Source: Pseudomonadota bacterium | GTDB taxonomy: Bacteria > Pseudomonadota > Alphaproteobacteria > Rhizobiales > Rhizobiaceae | Assembly (NCBI GenBank): GCA_023444445.1 | Contig: JAEXMK010000259.1 | Span: 1-17,986 of the forward strand | Direction of reading: 5' to 3' | Length of the DNA: 17,986 nucleotides | Shown here: positions 1-8,100 of the stretch, piece after piece | Position numbering within the stretch: position 1 is the stretch's first letter | Layout of the letters: each line of letters starts with the position of its first letter | Position numbers and translations under genes: made by a program | Notes under the pieces: generated by a model | Told to the model about the DNA's origin: nothing | Databases searched by the model: none | What the model saw: only the letters and a program-made list of their open reading frames with translations

Positions 1-494
1 ATCTTGATGGGGTTCGGGGCGCGGCGGAAGTTGATGGAGGTGAAGACCACCTCGCTACCCTTCTTCAGCGAAGCGATCATGGCATCCGTCAGCGGAACTT
101 CGGCCGTGCACTTGTCGGGAAGGCAAACGGCGTAGTCGAGCTTCTGGCCCTTGCCGCCATCGATCTGCATCATCACACCAGGAGGAATGAGACGCGCGGT
201 CGGAACGGAAACCTGCAGCAGCTTGCGGTTGACCTTGCCTTCAACGGTGATGAGGCCGACAGCGGTGATCATCTGGCCGTTCTGGGCAAGAACCACGTTC
301 TGCACGACGCAGACATCGTTGTCTTCCTGCTTGGAGCAGGTCTTGAACCAACCGAGCGGCGGAGCGCCAGCGCCGCCCTGAGCAGCCGGTGCAGCATCCT
401 GCGCCTGCGAGATGGCCGGAGCGGAAACTGCGCCGAGAGAAAGGACCAGAGCGGACAGAGCCGTCCGGGTGAATGTGTTTGCCTTGTGCATCAT
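1..494 (-). CDS. Invasion associated locus B (IalB) family protein, C-terminus cut by window edge
   Basis: This is a secreted, probably periplasmic protein of the IalB family, named after the Bartonella invasion locus B product. The family is common in Rhizobiales and its molecular role is poorly defined. Residues 1-31 look like a Sec signal peptide: basic start, hydrophobic stretch ALSALVLSLGAVSAP, and a likely cut after SQA. An Ala/Gly/Pro-rich linker follows, then the family core GWFKTCSKQEDNDVC. Four cysteines are visible, in FKTC, NDVC, YAVC and PDKC, which is the family's paired-disulphide pattern. The late part VPLTDAMIASLKKG and VVFTSINF also fits. Two ATG codons stand in tandem (494 and 491). 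An AGGAG lies about 11 bases upstream of the first, slightly far, so either could start translation. The stop codon lies outside the window, so about 164 codons are seen. It is read divergently from the solute-binding protein gene at 801. Confidence 0.88.
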   Translation of the reverse strand, partial: MMHKANTFTRTALSALVLSLGAVSAPAISQAQDAAPAAQGGAGAPPLGWFKTCSKQEDNDVCVVQNVVLAQNGQMITAVGLITVEGKVNRKLLQVSVPTARLIPPGVMMQIDGGKGQKLDYAVCLPDKCTAEVPLTDAMIASLKKGSEVVFTSINFRRAPNPIK

Positions 495-800
495 AAGAGT
501 TCCGTCTCCTGAATGTCTGCCAGAACAGGCCGTTCGAGGCTCTGTTCGTCGATGGCGGTATCCTTCTGCCCGTTCAACTGTCGTTTAAATGAGGCAAATG
601 CGTGACCCGTCTCTTCCGGCCACCCTGTTACATGCCGTTCGCGGCGATATCCAGCACTTCTTTAACTTTTTCTTGAGCGGACCCAAGATTTCCCGCGCTT
701 GCATGGGTCATGCAATGTCCCTGTGCTACATATCTGCCAGAATCATGATGATAAACGGTCCTGACGCACATCGGACGGACAGTTGAGACAGGACAGTGAC
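495..800. other. Divergent intergenic region between the IalB-family gene and the solute-binding protein gene
   Basis: About 306 bases hold no convincing gene. A 65-codon open frame at 589-786 lacks a good ribosome binding site and resembles no family I know. Both flanking genes must have promoters here. The clearest structure is the palindrome at 699-715 followed by an extended -10-like sequence at 725-732. I see no convincing promoter for the minus-strand gene. Confidence 0.6.
699..732 (+). promoter_or_regulatory. Candidate operator (7-3-7 palindrome) with overlapping extended -10 promoter
   Basis: Positions 699-705 read TTGCATG, 706-708 GGT, and 709-715 CATGCAA, a perfect 7-3-7 inverted repeat. 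Eleven bases later TGCTACATA (724-732) resembles an extended -10 element with hexamer TACATA at 727-732. A 17-base spacer would place the -35 at 704-709, inside the palindrome, so a bound regulator would block polymerase. Transcription would start near 739, leaving a leader of about 60 bases before the ATG at 801. The palindrome is seen directly; the promoter and its repression are inferred. I cannot name the regulator. It could also serve the divergent IalB-family gene. Confidence 0.4.
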
Positions 801-2648
801 ATGCGCAACCTTGCGGCCCTCATCCCCGCATTGTTTCTTTTGGGATCATCCCTGCTTCCCGGCGAAAGTGCCGTAGCGCAACCCCTGCACGCCATCTCGA
901 TGCATGGTACGCCGGCGCTTCCCGCGGATTTTTCACACCTGCCTTATGTCAACCCGGACGTGAAGAAAGGCGGCCGCATTTCTTACGGCGTTGTCGGCAC
1001 TTTCGACAGCCTCAATCCCTTTGTTCTCAAGGGAATGCGCACCACGGCTCGTGGTGTTTGGGATCCGGAATTCGGCAATCTTCTTTACGAGCCGCTGATG
1101 TCGCGCTCCAGCGACGAGCCCTTCAGCCTCTATGGGCTGCTCGCCGAAACCGTGGAGTGGGACGACGAGCGCAGCTTCATTCAGTTCAACATCAATCCCA
1201 AGGCGAAATGGTCGGATGGCGAGCCGGTAACGCCTGATGACGTGATCTTCACTTTCAATCTTCTGAAGGAAAAGGGCCGCCCGCCTTTCAATAGCCGTCT
1301 CGATGGCGTGGCCAAGATGGAGAAAACAGGCGAGCGCAGCGTGCGCTTCACCTTCAATGAAAGAGCCAATCGCGAAACCCCGCTTATTCTCGCCTCCTCC
1401 ACGCCGATCCTGCCAAAACATGCGATCGATCCGGAAAGATTCGAGCAGGCGGGCCTCGGCGCGGTTGTCGGCTCGGGTCCATACCGAATCAAAACGCTGC
1501 GTCCGGGTGAACGAATCATCTGGGAGAGAAACCCCGACTACTGGGGCAAGGATATTCCAGGCAAAGTTGGCTTCGATAATTACGACGAAATCAGCATCAC
1601 CTATTTCCTCCAGGTTACAACCATGTTCGAGGCCTTCAAGAAGGGCGATATCGACATCTACCCCGAAGGCGACGCCATCAACGGCACCTCCGATACCTCC
1701 CATTGGGGACAGGCTTACAATTTCCCGGCCGTCCATCGCGGCGATATCGTCAAGGACGTGTTCCAGCCGCGCCTGCCGACCGGCATGTTCGGCCTCGTCT
1801 TCAACACCCGCCGTGCCGTTTTCGCTGACGAGAAGGTGCGTGAGGGCCTTACCTATGCGTTCGATTTCGAGTGGATGAACAAAAACATCCTCGGCGGCTC
1901 CTTCAAGCGCACCCAGAGCTACTGGCAGAACTCGCCGCTCGGCGCCTATGGCAACGCCGCCGACGAGCGCGAGCTGGCGCTGCTCGGCGACGCGGCGAAG
2001 ACCATGTCTCCGGAGCTGCTGGCCGGCACCTACGCCCTGCCTACGACAGACGGCACGGGCGCCGACCGCAAGGTGCTGAAAATGGCCGTCGACACGCTGA
2101 AAGAGGCTGGCTACAGCATCAAGAACGGCAGGATGTCCGATGCCAATGGCCGCCAGCTTGCTTTCGAGATCATGACGCAGAACCCGGCGCAGGAACGTAT
2201 AGCGCTTGCCTATCAGCGCTCGCTGAACCTGATCGGCGTCGCCATGGGCATCCGCTCGGTCGATGACGGGCAATATCAGGCCCGCTCGAACAGCTTCGAT
2301 TACGACATGATCATCCGCTCCCTGCCCTCGTCGCTTTCGCCTGGTATGGAGCAACTGAACCGCTGGAATTCGCTTTCGCGTGATGCGCAGGGCAGCTTCA
2401 ACTATGCAGGTGTTGCCAATCCCGATATAGACCGGATGATAGAGGCGCTGTTGCAGGCCCGCTCGACGGAGGATTTCCAGGCAGCCGTGCGCGCCTATGA
2501 CCGTCTTCTCGTAGCCGGCCATTATATCATTCCGCTCTATTACATCGGCGCCCAATGGGTCGCACGCTGGAAATATATCGACCGCCCGGATATGACACCG
2601 ATACAGGGCAATCAGAAACAGACCTGGTGGGACGCGCGGGCGCAATAA
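801..2648 (+). CDS. ABC transporter substrate-binding protein, family 5 (YejA-like, oligopeptide/microcin C type)
   Basis: This is the periplasmic ligand-binding component of a peptide-type ABC importer. It has 615 residues, the usual size for the SBP_bac_5 family. Residues 1-26 form a Sec signal peptide (LAALIPALFLLGSSLL, cut after AVA). There is no lipobox cysteine, so the mature protein should be soluble. The mature start HAISMHGTPALPADFSHLPY, then NPDVKKGG and FDSLNPFVLKG, resembles YejA, which binds oligopeptides and microcin C. Family motifs include WSDGEPVTPDDVIFTF, ASSTPILPKH, GSGPYRI and WERNPDYWG. I chose ATG 801 because AGGA at 790-793 stands 7 bases upstream; the frame is open from a TTG at 783, but that would place six polar residues before the signal peptide. 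No permease or ATPase gene adjoins it, so it is an orphan component here. The substrate cannot be read from sequence alone. Confidence 0.9.
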   Translation: MRNLAALIPALFLLGSSLLPGESAVAQPLHAISMHGTPALPADFSHLPYVNPDVKKGGRISYGVVGTFDSLNPFVLKGMRTTARGVWDPEFGNLLYEPLMSRSSDEPFSLYGLLAETVEWDDERSFIQFNINPKAKWSDGEPVTPDDVIFTFNLLKEKGRPPFNSRLDGVAKMEKTGERSVRFTFNERANRETPLILASSTPILPKHAIDPERFEQAGLGAVVGSGPYRIKTLRPGERIIWERNPDYWGKDIPGKVGFDNYDEISITYFLQVTTMFEAFKKGDIDIYPEGDAINGTSDTSHWGQAYNFPAVHRGDIVKDVFQPRLPTGMFGLVFNTRRAVFADEKVREGLTYAFDFEWMNKNILGGSFKRTQSYWQNSPLGAYGNAADERELALLGDAAKTMSPELLAGTYALPTTDGTGADRKVLKMAVDTLKEAGYSIKNGRMSDANGRQLAFEIMTQNPAQERIALAYQRSLNLIGVAMGIRSVDDGQYQARSNSFDYDMIIRSLPSSLSPGMEQLNRWNSLSRDAQGSFNYAGVANPDIDRMIEALLQARSTEDFQAAVRAYDRLLVAGHYIIPLYYIGAQWVARWKYIDRPDMTPIQGNQKQTWWDARAQ

Positions 2649-2687
2649 CCTGCCGCCGTCAGGTCGATCATATAAGGAACCTCAGCC

Positions 2688-3356
2688 ATGGAACGCATCG
2701 TTGTTGACGTCGTATCGGACATGGTCTGCCCGTGGTGTTATCTCGGCAAGGCCCGGCTCGATCTCGCCATTGCCGAGGTGCAGGATGAAATCAGCGTCGA
2801 CGTGAACTGGCGTCCCTACCGCCTCAACCCGGACTATCCGCCGGAAGGCGTCGACCAGAAAGCCGCTCTCGAGGAAAAGCTCGGCAAGGAACGTCTGGAA
2901 CAGGCGCATGCCACTCTGGTGCAGCTCGGCAGGGAAGTCGGCATCAACTACAATTTCGACGCCATCAAGATCGGCCCCAACACGCTTGATGCACACCGCC
3001 TGTCGCTTTGGGCCCATTCCGAAGGCCGCGATGTCCAGGAGAAGGTCGTGACCGGCCTGTTCAAGGCCAATTTCGAAGAGGGCCGCAACATCGGAGATCA
3101 CACCGTGCTGATCGACGTTGCCGCAAAGGCTGGCATGGATGCAAAAGTCGTCGAGCGGCTGCTGGCTTCGGACGCGGACAAGGACACGGTCATCGCCGAA
3201 ATCGATGCTGCCCAGCAAATGGGGGTCGCCGGTGTACCATTCTTCATCATCGATCAGAAATACGCCATAAGCGGTGCACAAACCCCTGACGTCCTGATTG
3301 CTGCACTGCGGGATATTGCAAAAATCAAGTCGGACGAGCATAGATCGATGAACTGA
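2688..3356 (+). CDS. DsbA family oxidoreductase, FrnE-like, with CPWC active site
   Basis: This is a thioredoxin-fold protein with a DsbA-type helical insertion, of the FrnE/2-hydroxychromene-2-carboxylate isomerase-related branch. It has 222 residues and no signal peptide, so it is probably cytoplasmic. The redox motif CPWC is at residues 14-17 after a short beta strand (IVVDVVSDMV). FrnE signatures follow: WRPYRLNPDYP, NTLDAHRLSLWA, and GLFKANFEEGRNIGD. The cis-proline loop is GVAGVPFF near residues 180-186, followed by the usual ISGAQTPDVL. The start is supported by AAGGA with a 9-base spacer. It lies 39 bases after the solute-binding protein and may be co-transcribed. Relatives act as thiol oxidoreductases or in oxidative and metal stress; the substrate of this one is unknown. 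Confidence 0.9.
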   Translation: MERIVVDVVSDMVCPWCYLGKARLDLAIAEVQDEISVDVNWRPYRLNPDYPPEGVDQKAALEEKLGKERLEQAHATLVQLGREVGINYNFDAIKIGPNTLDAHRLSLWAHSEGRDVQEKVVTGLFKANFEEGRNIGDHTVLIDVAAKAGMDAKVVERLLASDADKDTVIAEIDAAQQMGVAGVPFFIIDQKYAISGAQTPDVLIAALRDIAKIKSDEHRSMN

Positions 3357-3361
3357 CGGCT

Positions 3362-3381
3362 AAACCGCCGGCGGTTTTCTG
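3362..3381 (+). terminator. Candidate weak intrinsic terminator after the DsbA-family gene
   Basis: Positions 3362-3377 form a perfect 16-base palindrome (AAACCGCC then GGCGGTTT) that starts 5 bases after the stop codon. As RNA it folds into a 6-base-pair stem with a 4-base CCGG loop, and its 3' side runs into TTTT, then CT. The stem is short and the U-tract is brief, so termination may be partial and the downstream transporter could still receive read-through. Confidence 0.35.
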
Positions 3382-3406
3382 CAACTCGATTTTCCGCCGG
3401 TGTTCC

Positions 3407-4339
3407 GTGTCCGACCAGACCCTGAAAGGCATTTTGCTCGCCTTTGCCGCCTTTGCTGCCTACGCCTGGAGCGATGCCAGCGTTAAACTCATAGAAGGCC
3501 AGATTTCGCCGATCGAATCGGTCTTTTTCGGCGCCGTGTTCGGCCTTGTTGCCCTGCCCTTCATCCGCAAGCGCAATGACAGCTGGCTGGATGTGGTGAA
3601 GACGACCAACCGGCCCTTGTGGATCATCCGTTTTTTTGCCGCCGGCACCGGTGCCGTCGGCAGCGTGACCGCCTTTACCCATCTATCCATGGCCGAAGCC
3701 TTCGCGCTGATCTTCCTGCTTCCTTCCTTCGTCACCATCATGTCGGTGGTATTTCTGAAGGAACAGGTCGGCATCCGCCGCTGGTCGGCGGTCATTATCG
3801 GCTTCCTCGGCGTGCTGGTCATCCTGCGGCCGGGCTTCCGGGAACTGGGCATCGGCCATCTCGGCGCCATCATCGGCGGCTTCAGCGGCGCGCTCAGCAT
3901 CGTCATCTTCCGCGCCATGGGCCCGTCGGAAAAGAACGTCTCGCTTTATGGGGCGGGTGTGCTCGGCTGTCTCACCATCAGTGGCGTTGCCATGGTGCCG
4001 ACCTTTGTCATGCCGGGTGGTGAACAATGGCTGCTGCTGGCGGGTTACGGCCTGCTCGGCGCGCTTGGCAACGTCCTGGTCATGTATGCCGCCCAATATG
4101 CGCCGGCCGCCATGATCGGTCCGACTCAATATAGCCAGATGCTCTGGGCAATTCTCTTCGGTTATCTGATTTTCGGCGACCGTATCGACGGATGGATGCT
4201 GATCGGCATCGCCCTCATCGTCGGCTCCGGCCTGTTGACGCTGATCCGTGAAAAGCAGAGAAAAGTGCCGCTTCCCGCCTCGATCGCCGCGACCGACCAG
4301 AACGTGGCTGTTGGCATCACCCCGGAAGACAGCCGCTAG
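3407..4339 (+). CDS. EamA domain (drug/metabolite transporter superfamily) membrane protein
   Basis: This is a 310-residue inner-membrane transporter with the ten-helix, two-EamA-repeat layout typical of the DMT superfamily. The first repeat spans roughly residues 8-140 (GILLAFAAFAAYAWSDASVK; ends FLKEQVGIRRWSAVIIGFLGVLVILRPG). The second spans roughly 150-280 (GAIIGGFSGALSIVIFRAMG; ends GYLIFGDRIDGWMLIGIALIVGSGLL). The conserved pre-terminal motif, an acidic residue in LKEQ or FGDR followed by a helix and then ILRPG or GSGLL, is seen in both halves. About 30 polar residues follow the last helix. The start codon is GTG at 3407 without a clear Shine-Dalgarno sequence; no better in-frame start nearby keeps helix 1 whole. 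Members export metabolites, amino acids or drugs. I cannot assign a substrate. Confidence 0.88.
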   Translation: MSDQTLKGILLAFAAFAAYAWSDASVKLIEGQISPIESVFFGAVFGLVALPFIRKRNDSWLDVVKTTNRPLWIIRFFAAGTGAVGSVTAFTHLSMAEAFALIFLLPSFVTIMSVVFLKEQVGIRRWSAVIIGFLGVLVILRPGFRELGIGHLGAIIGGFSGALSIVIFRAMGPSEKNVSLYGAGVLGCLTISGVAMVPTFVMPGGEQWLLLAGYGLLGALGNVLVMYAAQYAPAAMIGPTQYSQMLWAILFGYLIFGDRIDGWMLIGIALIVGSGLLTLIREKQRKVPLPASIAATDQNVAVGITPEDSR

Positions 4340-4355
4340 CTAAAAACATGCTAAC

Positions 4356-4382
4356 ACCGGCGACGCTCTGAACGCCGCCGGT
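4356..4382. terminator. Candidate bidirectional terminator hairpin between convergent genes
   Basis: ACCGGCG at 4356-4362 pairs with CGCCGGT at 4376-4382 across a 13-base loop. It lies 16 bases after the transporter stop codon and 11 bases beyond the stop codon of the small minus-strand gene. On the minus strand a run of five T follows about 8 bases after the stem; the plus strand has no T-run. Placement between two convergent stop codons is the main support. Confidence 0.35.
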
Positions 4383-4393
4383 CTGCCAGTCGA

Positions 4394-4738
4394 TCAATCG
4401 CAAACCCTGACCCGATACATGTCACCCCAGGCATCCTGCCTCCAGGCAACGTGGCAGCGCGGATAAACCGGCTGGTAAACAACAGGCGGGCCATAAGCGG
4501 GCGCAGCGTAGACGGGTGGACCGTAAGCCGGCGCGTAATAGGCGGGGCCGTAAGCGTAGCCCGGGTGTCTTGCACCCGCAATCAGCGCTCCGCCAATGAT
4601 CGTGCCTGCGATGCCGGCGGCAAGGCCGCGGCCGAAATTATTGCGCGCTTCCGCCTGGCTGGTGGTGGCAATTGTGGTGCCCGCAATTGTCAAAGCAACC
4701 AGACCAGCGGTGGCAAACCTGTTGATATTGGTCCACAT
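4394..4738 (-). CDS. Small secreted Tyr/Pro/Gly-rich protein of unknown function
   Basis: The gene encodes 114 residues. The first 31 resemble a signal peptide (GLVALTIAGTTIATTSQAEA), with a likely cut after AEA. The next segment, FGRGLAAGIAGTIIGGALIAGA, has small residues at regular spacing like a glycine zipper. It is followed by a low-complexity stretch at about residues 60-92 built on Y-x-P-x-Y-G-P-P and Y-A-P-A-Y units. The C-terminus (PRCHVAWRQDAWGDMYRVRVCD) holds the only two cysteines, which could form a disulphide. The start is well supported by GGAGCAGG just upstream of ATG 4738. Similar short exported proteins, often annotated as hypothetical, are common in rhizobia. I would place it in the periplasm or envelope but propose no activity. 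It is isolated: convergent with the transporter, with a repeat element on its 5' side. Confidence 0.8.
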   Translation of the reverse strand: MWTNINRFATAGLVALTIAGTTIATTSQAEARNNFGRGLAAGIAGTIIGGALIAGARHPGYAYGPAYYAPAYGPPVYAAPAYGPPVVYQPVYPRCHVAWRQDAWGDMYRVRVCD

Positions 4739-5111
4739 CGTCCTGCTCCTTCATCACCCGGCGGCTTCACGATCCGCCGCACCGGGTATGAGGATGAGAT
4801 TACGCCCGCGAAGACTACCGATACATGTCCGTTTCGTTACATCGCGGTAATTTTGGCTGAGGCTTTCGGGCTGAGTCTCCGACTGTGGGCCGCAGGTGGG
4901 TGCGGCTTACCCCCTCTGCCCTGCCGGGCATCTCCCCCACAAGGAGGGAGATCGGCAAGACGCGCCGTCACCAGTTCATTCTCTAACGTTGATATAGGCA
5001 AAACCTTGCCGCATATCGATCTCCCTCCTTGTGGGGGAGATGCCCGGCAGGGCAGAGGGGGGTAAGCCGCACCCACCTGCGGTGCCAAATAGCCCCCCTT
5101 GAAGCTCAAAT
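4739..5111. other. Gene-free region between the small secreted protein gene and the mfd stop codon
   Basis: About 370 bases hold no credible gene. Open frames across it (for example 4837-5109 on the minus strand) translate the inverted repeat into Pro/Cys/Gly-rich peptides and are artefacts. The left part must carry the promoter and leader of the minus-strand gene at 4738. A possible leader hairpin is at 4756-4787 (ACCC and GGCGG pairing with CCGCC and GGGT). The right part is the large palindromic element at 4890-5082. Confidence 0.7.
4890..5082. repeat. Large inverted repeat (65/66-base arms, 62-base spacer), RIME-like palindromic element
   Basis: The left arm (4890-4954) begins CCGCAGGTGGGTGCGG. 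The right arm (5017-5082) is its reverse complement, ending CCGCACCCACCTGCGG. Base-by-base comparison gives identity along the whole arm except one extra G in the right arm's G-run (six, against five C in the left). Each arm contains a motif of the form CTCCCTCCTTGTGGGGGAG, of a kind I recall from rhizobial intergenic repeats. Near the edges of the spacer GGCAAG (4954-4959) and CTTGCC (5005-5010) can extend pairing. RNA from either strand could form a very stable hairpin. It lies 29 bases past the mfd stop codon, so it may act as a terminator or 3' stabiliser. Assignment to the RIME class is from memory; the inverted repeat itself is seen directly. Confidence 0.9.
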
Positions 5112-8100
5112 CTACGACCGAGCCAACTCCGCCAGCTGCGTCATGATCATCGCCGCACCCGTCAGCCGCTTTTCCGGCGTCGGCAGATCGCGGTTGAGGA
5201 ACAGGCTGTGATCGGGGCGGATCTTCGCCATCGATCCCTGCTTGCCGATGTAGCCGACCAGCGCGCCCGGGTTCGGGAATTCCTTGTTGCGGAACTGCAC
5301 GACAACGCCCTTCGGCCCGGCATCCAGCTTCTCGACATTGGCAATGCGGCAGAGCGACTTGATGTAGACGATCTTGAGCAGATGCTGCACTTCTTTCGGC
5401 AGCGGGCCGAAACGGTCGATCATTTCAGCGCCAAAACCGTCGATCTCGCTGATATCCGCAAGCTCGCCAAGGCGGCGGTAAAGACCCATGCGCAGATGCA
5501 GATCAGGAACGTAATCTTCCGGAATCATAACCGAGGTGCCGACCGAAATCTGTGGCGACCAGCCGCTATCCTGCACCTGCTCGTCGCCCTTCACTTCGGC
5601 CACGGCCTCTTCCAGCATCTGCTGGTAAAGCTCGAAGCCGACTTCCTTGATATGGCCGGATTGTTCCTCGCCGAGCAGATTGCCCGCGCCGCGAATATCG
5701 AGGTCGTGGCTCGCCAGCTGGAAACCGGCGCCGAGCGTATCAAGCGATTGCAGCACCTTCAGCCGCCGCTCCGCCATCGTGGTCAGCACCTTGTTGACCG
5801 GCAGGGTGAAGAGCGCAAAGGCGCGCACCTTGGAACGGCCGACACGGCCGCGTAGCTGGTACAGCTGGGCAAGGCCGAACATATCGGCACGGTGCACGAT
5901 CAGCGTATTGGCGGTCGGCACGTCGAGGCCGGATTCGACGATGGTGGTCGACAGCAGCACATCATATTTGCCGTCGTAGAAGGCGTTCATGATGTCTTCG
6001 AGTTCGCCCGCCGCCATCTGGCCATGCGCCACCGCCACCTTCAGCTCCGGCACATCCGATTGCAGGAAGGCGTGGATATCGGCAAGATCGGCAAGACGGG
6101 GGCAGACGTAAAAACTCTGGCCGCCGCGATAATGCTCACGCATGAGCGTCTCGCGAATGACGAGCGGATCAAACGGCGAAATGAAAGTGCGCACCGCCAT
6201 GCGGTCGACAGGCGGCGTGGTGATGAGGGAAAGTTCGCGAACGCCGGTCATCGCCAGCTGCAGCGTACGTGGAATGGGCGTCGCCGACAGCGTCAGCACG
6301 TGCACATCGCTTTTCAGCTCCTTCAGCCGCTCCTTATGCTTGACGCCGAAATGCTGCTCTTCGTCGATGATGAGCAGGCCGAGATTGGCAAAGCTGATGC
6401 CCGCACCGAGCAGCGCATGCGTGCCGACGACGATATCCGTCTTGCCATCGGCCACTTCCTTTTTGGTCAGCGCCAGTGCCTTGGAGCCGACAAGACGGGA
6501 CGCCTGCTGCACGCGGATGGGCAACCCGCGGAAGCGCTCCGAGAAAGTCCGGAAATGCTGGCGGGCGAGCAGTGTGGTCGGCACCACGACAGCCACCTGC
6601 ACGCCATTCATGGCGGCAAGGAAGGCGGCGCGCAGCGCCACTTCGGTCTTGCCGAAGCCAACGTCGCCGCAGATAAGGCGGTCCATCGGCCGGCCGGCCG
6701 CGAGATCCTCCCGCACCGCCTCGATGGCGTTCAGCTGGTCCTCGGTTTCGTCGTAGGGGAAACGAGCTGCAAACTCATCGTAGAGCCCGTCCGGCGCAAT
6801 GAGCTCCGGCGCATGGCGCACCAGACGCGCCGCCGCAATGCGGATAAGCTCGTCGGCCATGTCGAGCAGGCGCTTCTTGAGCTTGGCCTTGCGCATCTGC
6901 CATGCGCCGCCGCCGAGCTTGTCGAGCGTCGCTTCCGCCGCATCGGAACCGTAGCGAGAAAGAAGATCGATGTTTTCGACCGGCAGGAACAGCTTGGCGT
7001 CGTCGGCATAGTGCAGTTCGAGACAGGCGCGAGGTGCACCCGCCGCCTCGATGGTCTGCAGGCCGACAAAACGGCCTATACCATGTTCAGCGTGGACGAC
7101 CAGTGAGCCCTCGTCCAGACCGGCCACTTCCGAAATAAAATCCGCACCGCGCTTGCGACGCTTCGAGCGACGCACCATACGGTCGCCGAGAATATCCTGC
7201 TCGCCGATGACGGCAAGGTTTCCCGTCTCGAAACCCGCTTCGAGGCTCAGAACCGCCGAGGCCGCCTCGCCTTTTCCGAGCTTCTCCACCTCTTTCAGCG
7301 AGGTGACCGGCTTGATCTTCTCAAGCCCATGCTCGTTCAGCACCTGCAGCAGCCGGTCGAGCGAACCTTCCGACCAGCCTGTTATCAGCACCTTCCAACC
7401 CTTGGCGCGGCGCTCGGCAATATGCTTTACGGCCAGATCGAAGACATTGACCCGTTCTTCGCTTTCGCCTTCGGTTGGCGGCCGCGCCCAGCGCGGTCCG
7501 ACATGCGCGTCCAGCGTGGCGACGGGTCTTCCCTCGCTATCCTGCTCATTGAAGGGTGTCAGACGCACCGCATTGACGGTAGACAGGGCCGTGTCGAAAT
7601 CCTTGCCGTTGAGATAAAGCTGGCCGGGAGACACGGGCTTGTAGGGCGCGCCCTGCGTCGAACCTTTGGTTTCGCCGGAACTTCTCCGCGCCTCGTAATA
7701 ATCGAGCACCAGCTTGGAGCGCTCCTTGGCCGCCTCCCGCGCCGTGTGATCGGTGACGATGCGGAACCCTTCGAGATAATCGAAGGCGGTCTCCAGCTTT
7801 TCGTAAAACAGCGGCAGCCAGTGCTCCATGCCCGCATAACGGCGGCCCTCGGAAACGGCCTGATAAAGTGCATCGTCTCGCGTGGCCGCGCCGAACAGCG
7901 ACAGGTAATTCTTGCGGAACCGGCTGATCGTATCCGGCGTCAGCGTCACTTCGCTCATGGGGTTCAGGTCGAGCGAGCGTGCCTGTCCGATGGTTCGCTG
8001 GCTGGCCGGATCGAAGGTGCGGATGCTCTCCAGCGTATCGCCGAAGAAATCGAGCCGCACAGGCTCTTCGGTCCCTGGCACGAAAACATCGAGAATGCCG

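Noticed and set aside
589..786. 65-codon open frame upstream of the solute-binding protein
   Set aside because: No good ribosome binding site and no recognisable features; it covers the candidate operator and promoter.
933..2645. 570-codon minus-strand frame opposite the solute-binding protein
   Set aside because: The plus-strand product is an unmistakable family 5 binding protein; the antisense frame is a by-product of GC-rich codon usage.
4451..5109. Open frames on both strands across the intergenic repeat
   Set aside because: They translate the inverted repeat into low-complexity Pro/Cys/Gly peptides and lack start signals.
5892..7106. 404-codon plus-strand frame inside mfd
   Set aside because: Arg/His-rich shadow of mfd with no domain and no start signal.
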